Of a stretch of 48,625 bases of DNA, positions 1 through 7,237 are shown piece by piece. Location: the NCBI GenBank assembly GCA_045655645.1, contig JAZOPS010000039.1, forward strand, positions 1 through 48,625. The letters run 5' to 3'. Below the pieces are notes generated by a model, which was not told where the DNA came from, did not search any database, and saw only the letters and a list, made by a program, of their open reading frames with translations. Numbering within the stretch: the first letter of the stretch is position 1; each line of letters opens with the position of its first letter. This DNA is from Fimenecus sp045655645 (GTDB lineage: Bacteria; Bacillota; Clostridia; Oscillospirales; Acutalibacteraceae). The position numbers were made by a program, and so were the translations under genes.

Positions 1-533
1 ACTGTGAATGTAATAGAACCGATTTTTTTGCCTGTTCCAACCTTTATGCAAGAGTTACCCTGCGCGTCAAAAGCATCTGAGTATACGCATGCCAAGTCAG
101 TAAGCTCGAGAGTGTATGAGCCTTCGGTAAATGTCAAGCTACCGCTTGCTTCGTTACCGTCAACGTGTCCTGCAGGGCCTTTTTCACCAAAATCAAAGGT
201 CACAAGTTTGCTAAGTCCCTGAGTGCTTCCGTTGCCTGTGTTACCTGTATTGCCTGTGTTACCTGTGTTACCTGTATTTCCTGTGTTGCCTGTGTTTGAT
301 GAGCCATCATCATAATCATCAAATCCGTTTGATGTGTTACCAGACTGAACTGTGCCACCTGATGGAGCAACTGTTGCTGGTGTGAAAGCAATAATAGCAA
401 GTGCATAAACCATTGCGATTGCAAGGAAGAATGCTAATGCTTTTGTAAATGTTCCAAAGAAGAGTTTTCTTTTTGCGGCTTTCTTTTCTAATCTAGCCTG
501 TACTTCTTCGGGTGTTCTAACCTTTTTTGCCAT
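1..533 (-). CDS. Exported or membrane-anchored protein with (Asn-Thr-Gly)n linker, 3' end outside window
   Basis: The frame is open from the ATG at 533 to the window edge with no stop, so the C-terminus is missing. A GGGGAACC ribosome-binding-like stretch precedes the ATG. The N-terminus (MAKKVRTPEEVQARLEKKAAKRK) is basic and is followed by one hydrophobic helix at about residues 27-49, giving a membrane anchor or uncleaved signal. Next come a Ser/Gly/Asn linker and about eight Asn-Thr-Gly units. The visible start of a beta-rich domain has GEKGPAGHVDG and a later GNSCIKVGTGKKIGS stretch. That style is common in secreted Firmicutes proteins, but I cannot name the family. The linker suggests a surface-displayed domain. 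Function unknown. Confidence 0.8.
   Translation of the reverse strand, partial: MAKKVRTPEEVQARLEKKAAKRKLFFGTFTKALAFFLAIAMVYALAIIAFTPATVAPSGGTVQSGNTSNGFDDYDDGSSNTGNTGNTGNTGNTGNTGNTGNGSTQGLSKLVTFDFGEKGPAGHVDGNEASGSLTFTEGSYTLELTDLACVYSDAFDAQGNSCIKVGTGKKIGSITFT
231..297 (-). repeat. 9-bp tandem repeats encoding Asn-Thr-Gly units
   Basis: About seven imperfect copies of a 9-bp unit (CCTGTGTTA and variants on the plus strand) lie in frame in the preceding gene and encode repeated N-T-G. Copy-number change would stay in frame and only alter linker length. Confidence 0.8.
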
Positions 534-613
534 TTTGAGGTTCCCCTTTCAATGATATGTATTCATATACATACTAAATTTACAACAAATTTCGCAAAAT
601 GTCAATCAAAATT

Positions 614-1165
614 TTATTGATTTTTCAAAATCTTTTTATAAACTGAACTAATTGGTAATCCAACCACATTAAAATAGTCTCCATTAATGCCTCTAATGAA
701 CTTTGAGGCAAGACCTTGGATACCATAAGAACCTGCTTTGTCATAGCAGTCATTCGAGTCAATATAAGCATTTATTTCTTCGTCAGTTAGCGGATAAAAC
801 TCAACTTTTGTCTCTTCTGCAAAAGTCATTGAACCCTTATTGCTTATAGCACAAACGCCTGTAAACACAGAATGCACTCTACCTGAAAGACTTCTTAACA
901 TATTAAAAGCATCTTCACGGTCCTTTGGTTTTCCTAAAATTTTATCATCAAGCACAACAATTGTGTCAGCACCCAAAACTACTTCTTCTTCATTTCTCTC
1001 AACAGCCATTGCTTTTCGTGCCGCTAACATCACAACTGCATCTTCGGGATTTGTGCCATCTTTAATAGTTTCATCAGCGTCAGCCGTACGGATTACAAAA
1101 TCAAATCCTGCATTTTTTAAAATCTCACTTCTTCTAGGTGATTTTGATGCGAGTACAAGTTTCAT
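614..1165 (-). CDS. maf: Maf-family nucleotide pyrophosphatase
   Basis: This 183-aa protein has the usual Maf length. It begins with the Maf signature LASKSPRRSEIL (residues 5-16). It also has the GADTIV motif with the conserved acidic residue near residue 66, and a GKPKD motif shortly after. Maf proteins hydrolyse non-canonical or modified nucleoside triphosphates (dTTP/UTP or m5UTP types) to monophosphates and have been linked to septum formation. The ATG overlaps the stop of the upstream NUDIX gene by 4 bp (ATGA), so the two are probably translationally coupled in the murD-NUDIX-maf operon. Which Maf subfamily it belongs to cannot be decided by eye. Confidence 0.93.
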   Translation of the reverse strand: MKLVLASKSPRRSEILKNAGFDFVIRTADADETIKDGTNPEDAVVMLAARKAMAVERNEEEVVLGADTIVVLDDKILGKPKDREDAFNMLRSLSGRVHSVFTGVCAISNKGSMTFAEETKVEFYPLTDEEINAYIDSNDCYDKAGSYGIQGLASKFIRGINGDYFNVVGLPISSVYKKILKNQ

Positions 1166-1707
1166 ATTTTACCCTCGTTTTTAAGTTGATTGATTTTTAA
1201 AATCATTGTCTGAGTTTTGCTGTCAGGAAGTTCGCCATTCATTACCATCTTGACTGCATCTTCAAGAGAGATTTTATAAACCTCTAAAAATTCGTCTTCG
1301 TCAGGACTTTGCTCGCCAAATTCCAATTCGGTTGCAAGATACATGTGAATAATCTCACCACAATATCCCGGTGTGGGGTAAAGTTTGCCCAAACTTATAT
1401 ATTTTTTTGCCACAGCACCAGTTTCTTCTTTTAATTCTCTTTTGCCCGCTTCAAAGGGGTCTTCGCCCTTTTCAAGTTTGCCTGCAGGTAATTCTGTAAC
1501 GATTTCCATATAAGGATAACGGAATTGCTTAACAAAATACAAATTATAATCCTTATCGAGCGGTGCTACGCACACACCACCATTATGTTCAACAATTTCA
1601 CGCTTTGCTACTGTGCCGTTGGGCAAAAGCGCATCGTCAACTCGCATATTAACAATTTTACCCTTGAATTTATATTCAAAACTTATTTGCTTTTCAATTA
1701 AGTTCAT
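1162..1707 (-). CDS. NUDIX hydrolase, ADP-ribose pyrophosphatase type
   Basis: The frame stays open further upstream into murD, but the best start is the ATG at 1707, one base after the murD stop and with GGTGA just upstream. This gives 181 aa (MNLIEKQISFEYK...). The NUDIX box is complete: G-K-L-E-K-G-E, then RELKEETGA, matching Gx5Ex7REUxEExGU. The N-terminal strand region and the FVKQFRYPYME segment match ADP-ribose pyrophosphatases, which cleave ADP-ribose to AMP and ribose 5-phosphate. It lies between murD and maf in a compact operon. The family is clear; the exact substrate is inferred. Confidence 0.88.
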   Translation of the reverse strand: MNLIEKQISFEYKFKGKIVNMRVDDALLPNGTVAKREIVEHNGGVCVAPLDKDYNLYFVKQFRYPYMEIVTELPAGKLEKGEDPFEAGKRELKEETGAVAKKYISLGKLYPTPGYCGEIIHMYLATELEFGEQSPDEDEFLEVYKISLEDAVKMVMNGELPDSKTQTMILKINQLKNEGKI

Positions 1708-1708
1708 A

Positions 1709-2992
1709 TTATTCACCATATTTTTTAATAAGTTCTTTATAATGTCTTCCCTTTTCTTCAAAGTTTTTATATTCGTTATAACTTGAAGCCGCCGGAGACA
1801 AAATGCAGATTCCTTTTGTATTTGCATAAGCCTGTTTTACGGCTTCTTCAAGGTTTTCTGCTTTAATAAGTTTTTTCTTTGTGCCGTTGTCACACATCAT
1901 ATCAATAATTTTGTGTCCAGTTGTTTTTGTACCGATAATCACACTCAAATCGCTATTTTCAAGGTCAACTGCGAAATCAGTATAATCAATTCCCCTGTCT
2001 TTGCCACCAATTATCAATGTATTTGCCTTAATTGCATTCACAGCGCACATTACTGCGTGTGGGATTGTCGCAATACAGTCATTATAGAATGTAACGCATT
2101 TATATGTGCCAACATTTTCCATTCTGTGCTCAATACCTTCAAAATCGTCAATTGCTTTTTTAGCATCTTCTGCTGTTACGCCAAACTTTGATGCTGCAGT
2201 ATATGCATAAAGCACATCATGACGGTTATGCTCACCTGCTAAATGGATATTATCAATCTCAAATGGTAAGTCAGCATCTTTTTTGATTGCAATAGCATTT
2301 GATTTTACTGTTTTTAAATCAAGATAAGGCTCAACACCCTGTGTACCATTATAAATAAAGGTATCATTTTCGTTCTGATGACGGACAATATTGAGTTTTG
2401 CGTTCACATAACCCGTCATTCCACCTTTATAGTGTTCAAGGTGTTCTTCATAAATGTTTGTGAGAATTGAAACATCGGGAGAGTTTCTTGTAAATTCAAG
2501 TTGATGTGATGACATTTCGATAACTGCGATTTTATCAGCAGTCATTTCTTCAATATAGTCAAGTACAGGAAGCCCCATGTTACCCATAAGTTCGCAATCA
2601 ACCCCACCTGCACAAAGCATTTTATATGTGAGAGTTGATGTTGTTGTTTTGCCCTTTGAACCTGTTACACCGATTTTCTTGCAAGGTGCAAATCTCAAGA
2701 ACAAATCTGTCTGGCAAGTAACATAAGTATTTTCAGGAACATCCACATTTACAAATGAAATACCCGGGCTTTTCATTACAATATCAAATTTGCCGATATG
2801 TGAAAGATAATCCTCACCGCAGAAATACTCAACATTGTTATCGTCGATTTTTTGCTCTCTGCCGTCACCTATACCGAGCATTTTTTCAGGCAGATATTTC
2901 CTTATATAATTGTATGTGCTTTTACCCTCTCGACCAAAGCCCAGAATAAGCACTTTTTTGTCTTTTAAAAATTCAATAATGGGAGGCAACAT
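1709..2992 (-). CDS. murD: UDP-N-acetylmuramoyl-L-alanine--D-glutamate ligase
   Basis: The product is 427 aa from the ATG at 2992, which has an AAGGAG ribosome binding site nine bases upstream; this beats the longer reading from 3067. An N-terminal nucleotide-binding fold (KVLILGFGREGKST) is followed by the Mur-ligase ATP loop GVTGSKGKTTTSTL near residue 110. The central domain has the EMSSHQLE and NIYEEHLEHY motifs, and the C-terminal domain has GGKDRGIDY. MurD adds D-glutamate to UDP-MurNAc-L-Ala in the cytoplasm, an essential peptidoglycan step. It is the first gene of a three-gene unit with NUDIX and maf, one base from the next ORF. Its length is slightly shorter than the roughly 450 aa of Bacillus/E. 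coli MurD. Confidence 0.93.
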   Translation of the reverse strand: MLPPIIEFLKDKKVLILGFGREGKSTYNYIRKYLPEKMLGIGDGREQKIDDNNVEYFCGEDYLSHIGKFDIVMKSPGISFVNVDVPENTYVTCQTDLFLRFAPCKKIGVTGSKGKTTTSTLTYKMLCAGGVDCELMGNMGLPVLDYIEEMTADKIAVIEMSSHQLEFTRNSPDVSILTNIYEEHLEHYKGGMTGYVNAKLNIVRHQNENDTFIYNGTQGVEPYLDLKTVKSNAIAIKKDADLPFEIDNIHLAGEHNRHDVLYAYTAASKFGVTAEDAKKAIDDFEGIEHRMENVGTYKCVTFYNDCIATIPHAVMCAVNAIKANTLIIGGKDRGIDYTDFAVDLENSDLSVIIGTKTTGHKIIDMMCDNGTKKKLIKAENLEEAVKQAYANTKGICILSPAASSYNEYKNFEEKGRHYKELIKKYGE

Positions 2993-3109
2993 AATTCTCT
3001 TCTCCTTAATTTTCGCATATAAAATAATTATAACTTTAAGAAAGTGAAAAATCAACAGAAAAACCACTATTGATAATATAAAAATATTTCAAAACTTATT
3101 AAATTATTA

Positions 3110-3138
3110 TTGCATACTTTATGCAATTGTGCTATAAT
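3110..3138 (+). promoter_or_regulatory. SigA-type promoter for the EF-G-like gene
   Basis: The -35 box is TTGCAT (3110-3115), the spacer is 17 bp, and the -10 box is a perfect TATAAT (3133-3138). It lies 75 bp upstream of the start codon. The -35 matches the consensus TTGACA at 4 of 6 positions. Confidence 0.7.
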
Positions 3139-3212
3139 TCCAATAACATGTTGAAAAATTCTATATATTTTTCACATATTGGTACATACTTAGGGAAAGG
3201 TGGGTAAGAGCT

Positions 3213-5279
3213 ATGAAGGCTTATACCTCAAACAACATCAGAAATATTGCTGTGCTCGGTCACGGCGGAAAAGGAAAAACTACACTTTGTGAAGCAATGC
3301 TCTATGTTTCAGGCGCAACTGACAGACTTGGTAAAGTCAGTGACGGCAACACAATTCTTGACTTCGACGCAGAAGAAAAGAGAAGAAAGTCATCAGTTTC
3401 ATCTGCAATGGCAGCTATTGAATGGGATAACACAAAGTTAAATATTATAGATGCTCCCGGTCTTTTTGACTTTGAAAACGGTGCAGCAGAAGCAGTTCGT
3501 GCAGCAGAAGCAGTTCTTATCGTAACAAGTGCAGGTTCAGGCGTTGACGTTGGTACAGAAAAAGCTTTTAAAGCAGCGGAAAAACGCGGTCTTGCAAAAT
3601 TCTTTGCTATTACAAAAACTGACTCAGACCACAGAAGTTTCTATAAAACATTTGAAGCTCTTAAAGTAACTTATGGCAACAAACTTTGCCCAACAATTAT
3701 TCCTTATATGGAAGGCAATATCACAAAAGCTTATGTTAACCTTATGACAGGCAAGGCTTATGCTTATGACGATTGCAAGGCAACAGAAGTTCCAATGCCA
3801 CAAGACCCGATTATTGAAGAAATGACATCAGCATTTATGGAAGCTGTTGCTACAACCGATGATGCTCTTATGGAAAAATTCTTCGAAGGCGAAACATTCA
3901 CACAAGAAGAAATCCTTAAGGGTCTTTGCCTTGGTATTTTTGACGGTTCAATTTATCCTGTTTATGCAGTTGCAGGTCTCACAGGTGCAGGCGTTGACCA
4001 GCTTCTTTATGGTCTTGCTTGGTCAGTACCCGGTGCATTCGGTTATGCAGGTGAAACAGCAAAAACTGAAAGCGGCGAAGAAACAATTCTTCCTTGTGAT
4101 ATCAACGGACCACTTGCAGCAATCTGCTTCAAAACAGTTGCTGACCCATTTGTTGGTAAAATGTCATTTTTCAAGGTAGTTTCTGGTAAACTCGCTGGTG
4201 ATACTCAAGCTTACAATGTTCGCACAGGCGAAACAGAAAAAATGGGTAAAATTGTTACTGTTAAGGGTGGCAAGCAAGAAGACGCAACCGAAATTATCGC
4301 AGGCGACATCGGCGTTGTTACAAAGCTTGCGGGCGTTAAAACTGGTGACACTCTTTGCGATGCAAAGAATATCGTAATTCTTGACGCTGTTGATTGTCCA
4401 AACCCATGCCTTTCAATGGCAGTTAATGTTCGCAAAAAGGGTGAAGAAGAAAAGGTTGCACAGGGACTCTTTAGACTTATGGAAGAAGACCCATCAATCT
4501 CATTCGTTATCAACAAAGAAACAAAAGAACAAGTTCTTTCAGGTCTTGGCGAACAACATCTTGATGTTATCGTTTCAAAACTTAAAAATAAATTCGGTGT
4601 TGAAGTTGACCTTTCTGTTCCAAAAGTTGCTTACAGAGAAACAATCAGAAAATCAGCTGAAGCACAGGGTAAACACAAGAAACAATCAGGTGGTCATGGT
4701 CAGTTCGGTGATGTACATATCCGTTTTGAGCCTTGTGACAGTGATGAGCTTGTATTTGCTGAAGAAGTTTTCGGTGGCGCAGTTCCAAAGAACTTCTTCC
4801 CTGCAGTTGAAAAAGGTCTTCGCGATTGCGTTCTCAAGGGCGTTCTTGCAGGATATCCAATGGTAGGCGTTAAAGCTACTCTTTATGATGGTTCTTACCA
4901 CCCAGTTGACTCATCAGAAATGGCATTCAAGATGGCTGCTTCTCTTGCATATAAAGCTGGTATTCCAAAGGCTGACCCAACAATTCTTGAACCTGTTGGC
5001 ACACTCGTTGCTCGTATGCCTGACGACAACCTTGGCGATATTATGGGCGACATCACAAAACGTCGTGGTAGAGTTCTTGGCATGGGCCCTGCAGACGAAC
5101 CAAGAATGCAGGAGCTCACAGCTGAAGTTCCAATGGCTGAAATGGGCGACTTCACAACAGTTCTCCGTTCAGTAACAGCGGGTCGTGGCTCATTCTCATT
5201 CGAGTTCACTCGTTATGAACAAGCACCACAGAATGTTGTTGAAAAAGTTATTGCAGAAGCAAAAGTTGACGAAGAATAA
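3213..5279 (+). CDS. Elongation factor G-like GTPase (EF-G2/FusA-like paralogue)
   Basis: This 688-aa protein has the EF-G domain order: GTPase, beta-barrel, then the domain III-V region with GGHGQFGDV and the VVDSS-like HPVDSSEMAF segment. The G1 loop is GHGGKGKTTL (16-25), G3 is DAPGLFDF (80-87) and G4 is TKTD. Canonical EF-G has AHIDAGKTT, DTPGHVDF and NKMD. Leu84 therefore stands where the catalytic switch-II histidine normally is. Related EF-G-like proteins in other bacteria are poor ribosome-dependent GTPases. A translation-related role is inferred, but not that of the main translocase. A GGGAAAGGTGGG ribosome binding region precedes the ATG, and the gene stands alone between a good promoter and a terminator. 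Confidence 0.9.
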   Translation: MKAYTSNNIRNIAVLGHGGKGKTTLCEAMLYVSGATDRLGKVSDGNTILDFDAEEKRRKSSVSSAMAAIEWDNTKLNIIDAPGLFDFENGAAEAVRAAEAVLIVTSAGSGVDVGTEKAFKAAEKRGLAKFFAITKTDSDHRSFYKTFEALKVTYGNKLCPTIIPYMEGNITKAYVNLMTGKAYAYDDCKATEVPMPQDPIIEEMTSAFMEAVATTDDALMEKFFEGETFTQEEILKGLCLGIFDGSIYPVYAVAGLTGAGVDQLLYGLAWSVPGAFGYAGETAKTESGEETILPCDINGPLAAICFKTVADPFVGKMSFFKVVSGKLAGDTQAYNVRTGETEKMGKIVTVKGGKQEDATEIIAGDIGVVTKLAGVKTGDTLCDAKNIVILDAVDCPNPCLSMAVNVRKKGEEEKVAQGLFRLMEEDPSISFVINKETKEQVLSGLGEQHLDVIVSKLKNKFGVEVDLSVPKVAYRETIRKSAEAQGKHKKQSGGHGQFGDVHIRFEPCDSDELVFAEEVFGGAVPKNFFPAVEKGLRDCVLKGVLAGYPMVGVKATLYDGSYHPVDSSEMAFKMAASLAYKAGIPKADPTILEPVGTLVARMPDDNLGDIMGDITKRRGRVLGMGPADEPRMQELTAEVPMAEMGDFTTVLRSVTAGRGSFSFEFTRYEQAPQNVVEKVIAEAKVDEE

Positions 5280-5290
5280 TTAACAAAATT

Positions 5291-5326
5291 AAAGTCCCTA
5301 CGGATTTCCGTAGGGACTTTTTTATA
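5291..5326. terminator. Bidirectional Rho-independent terminator
   Basis: A perfect 13-bp stem, AAAGTCCCTACGG / CCGTAGGGACTTT, encloses an ATTT loop and is followed by T residues. On the minus strand it ends in A/T-rich sequence, so it can also serve the convergent lipoprotein gene. Confidence 0.9.
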
Positions 5327-5332
5327 TCTTTT

Positions 5333-5704
5333 TTATTCAACAACAGGATACTCTTGTTCGTCGGCTTCAGTAGTAGTTGTAGTAGATGATTGAATAACTA
5401 TAATTGATTCTGGCTCGGGTGTTGTAGTTGTAGTAGTTGTAGTAGTTGTAGTTGTAGTTTTTGTTGGTCGGGTATTATTTGACCCACCATTATTTGTATT
5501 TTTTCTTGTAGTTGTTGTGGTTGATGAAGATGTTTCTTCGGTTTGACTTTCTGTTTCAAATTCTTCCGTTGTAGTTTCTGTTGTAGTGGTTGTCGTTGTG
5601 AGCACAGGAGTTGGGCCAACCTTTTTATATTCAGTTTCATTGCCACAACCTGCAACTGTAAGAACTATTAAAGTAATAAGAACAATTGCTATAAATCTTT
5701 TCAT
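5333..5704 (-). CDS. Thr-rich lipoprotein
   Basis: This 123-aa protein starts with a lipoprotein signal peptide, MKRFIAIVLITLIVLTVAGC, with lipobox TVAGC and Cys20 as the predicted lipid anchor. The rest is almost entirely low complexity: several runs of 5 to 13 Thr mixed with Glu/Ser, an Asn/Gly patch and an acidic tail (EADEQEYPVVE). There is no recognisable catalytic domain, so it looks like a surface spacer or decoration protein. It lies 13 bp downstream of the cysteine-hydrolase-like gene on the same strand and is probably cotranscribed. Function unknown. Confidence 0.75.
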   Translation of the reverse strand: MKRFIAIVLITLIVLTVAGCGNETEYKKVGPTPVLTTTTTTTETTTEEFETESQTEETSSSTTTTTRKNTNNGGSNNTRPTKTTTTTTTTTTTTTPEPESIIVIQSSTTTTTEADEQEYPVVE

Positions 5705-5717
5705 TTTTATAACTCCT

Positions 5718-6575
5718 TTACATCTGGTCTATATTTCCATAAACTTGTACAATTTCAAGTTTATCACTTTTCAAAATATCTTTTGGTGTTACCGTGTCGC
5801 CACCCGTTGAATCAAGGTCAACGCCAAATTGATTATAAGCATACCAAACAAGGTGAGCACATTGTGTTCGGGCTAATGGCTCTTCTTTGATGCCAAACAT
5901 TCCCGTAAAAAGGGAATATTCAAGTCCCACCAAATTGTTTTTTGCATAATCAGCAATTTTTTGTCTTGTAGCGGCATCTAAATCTTTAACGCGAAGCACT
6001 GCAACAAGTGGAAAGTTTTTCCACTCACTCACATTACCAAAAGCGGATTTTTCACCCATCATAACTGCTTGCACAGTTGTGCCATTATATGCATCGGTTA
6101 CAATTGCGGCGTGGCCATGTCGCCAACCAAAAGTATGAATACTCAATGTTATTATTATATCACCATTTTGCAAATCTGCAAACCTTGGATTTTCTATTCT
6201 GTTACCATTTTCATCAGTAATGTATTCATGATATGCAACAAATCCCTCGCGAGCACATTCAAAGTCTTTGTTTTGCATATAATAATTATAATAATTTTGA
6301 ATTTCTGTATATTTTTTACTTCTAATAAGCTTATTGACCGTTGATTTACCCAACCCTGTCTGTGAAAAAACGGTTTGATACTCTTCTTCGGTCAAGCCCC
6401 TATTGTTCTGCATTTTCTGAGTTATTGCATCCCATTCCTCTTGGTTTACTGCAACAGGCTCGTGATAAGCAGACCAGTCTGCAACCCAACTCAAAACAAG
6501 GTTAGAAGCAAGAACGATTATTGCAATTATCAAAACTTTTGATATGAATTTTTGAAATCTTGTTTTTCTTGTCAT
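5718..6575 (-). CDS. Membrane-anchored permuted NlpC/P60-type cysteine hydrolase (YiiX-like)
   Basis: The 285-aa product has a single N-terminal hydrophobic helix (about residues 13-32: VLIIAIIVLASNLVLSWV). A helical region follows, then a C-terminal domain with GDIIIT, the HGHAAIV motif and later TQCAHLVWYAY. In permuted papain-like NlpC families the His precedes the Cys, as seen here (His in HGHAAI, Cys in TQCAHL). Such enzymes cleave amide or thioester bonds in cell-wall or lipid substrates. The downstream gene is the Thr-rich lipoprotein, so both probably act at the cell surface. The fold call is inferred from motif order; the substrate is unknown. Confidence 0.7.
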   Translation of the reverse strand: MTRKTRFQKFISKVLIIAIIVLASNLVLSWVADWSAYHEPVAVNQEEWDAITQKMQNNRGLTEEEYQTVFSQTGLGKSTVNKLIRSKKYTEIQNYYNYYMQNKDFECAREGFVAYHEYITDENGNRIENPRFADLQNGDIIITLSIHTFGWRHGHAAIVTDAYNGTTVQAVMMGEKSAFGNVSEWKNFPLVAVLRVKDLDAATRQKIADYAKNNLVGLEYSLFTGMFGIKEEPLARTQCAHLVWYAYNQFGVDLDSTGGDTVTPKDILKSDKLEIVQVYGNIDQM

Positions 6576-6709
6576 ATCTGTTTTCCTATAAATTTATTTA
6601 TCTTTTCAGCGTCATTATATCCTTTATTGCAAAGTTTTTCAACACTTTAACATTTATAATTTACCATATATTTCATATTATTGCAAATTGCCAAAACAAT
6701 TATACAACG

Positions 6710-6738
6710 GATTAATTTCTTTTTTATGGGGAAAAATA
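6710..6738 (+). promoter_or_regulatory. Candidate forespore (SigF/SigG-type) promoter for spoVAC
   Basis: GGGAAAAATA at 6729-6738 fits the SigF -10 consensus GGnnAnAHTR at every fixed position. GATTA lies 14 bp upstream as a weak -35 match. The start site would fall very close to the ribosome binding site, which lowers confidence. Confidence 0.3.
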
Positions 6739-6758
6739 GTTGAAAAGGAGTGATTTAT

Positions 6759-7202
6759 ATGTCAACAAGTGACAAAGAATATAGTAAAATGGCAGAAAAG
6801 GCGTCGCCCAACTCACCAAAAATCACAAATTGCATTAAGGCGTTTGTTTTTGGTGGTGCGATTTGCTCTTTTGGTCAATTTCTTAACTTTATCTTTGAGA
6901 GAATTGGATTTTCAGAAGATTATGTAAAAGCATTAACGCCGTCGGTGCTCATTATTGTTACAGCAATTCTTACGGGTATTGGCGTTTTTGATAAAATCGC
7001 AAAACACGCAGGAGCAGGTACTATCGTCCCTATTACAGGCTTTGCAAATTCAGTTGTTTCTCCTGCTATGGAATTTAAATCCGAAGGACTTATAATGGGA
7101 ACGGGCGCAAACATCTTCAAAATCGCAGGTCCCGTTATTGCTTATAGCATTTTTGCGGGTGTAATCTACGGATTAATTGCTTATATTTTAAAACTATATT
7201 AA
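6759..7202 (+). CDS. spoVAC: Stage V sporulation protein AC
   Basis: The 147-aa product starts at the ATG at 6759, eight bases after AAAGGAG; a GTG at 6750 lies inside that ribosome binding site. It carries the SpoVAC hallmarks: a KxxNCIKAFVFGGAICSFGQ start, VFDKIAKHAGAGTIVPITGFANSV and KSEGLIMGTGANIFKIAGP, with several membrane helices. SpoVAC is part of the forespore inner-membrane channel that imports dipicolinic acid during sporulation and releases it at germination. The usual partners spoVAD and spoVAE are not next to it; the gene is followed directly by a terminator. It could be a solitary copy, with the full operon elsewhere. Confidence 0.93.
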   Translation: MSTSDKEYSKMAEKASPNSPKITNCIKAFVFGGAICSFGQFLNFIFERIGFSEDYVKALTPSVLIIVTAILTGIGVFDKIAKHAGAGTIVPITGFANSVVSPAMEFKSEGLIMGTGANIFKIAGPVIAYSIFAGVIYGLIAYILKLY

Positions 7203-7230
7203 AAAAAGACCTACTCAACAGAGTAGGTCT
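7201..7230. terminator. Rho-independent terminator between spoVAC and htrA
   Basis: A 10-bp stem, AGACCTACTC / GAGTAGGTCT, has loop AACA. The left flank is a run of seven A, so on the minus strand the hairpin is followed by T7. It is therefore mainly the htrA terminator, with a weaker tract for spoVAC. Confidence 0.88.
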
Positions 7231-7237
7231 TACATAT

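Noticed and set aside
231..297. CRISPR-like repeat array
   Set aside because: Direct 9-bp tandem units in frame coding N-T-G; no spacers.
5398..5655. Second minus-strand reading frame in the Thr-rich lipoprotein gene
   Set aside because: It is a frame shadow of the trinucleotide-like repeat; the other frame has a lipoprotein signal peptide.
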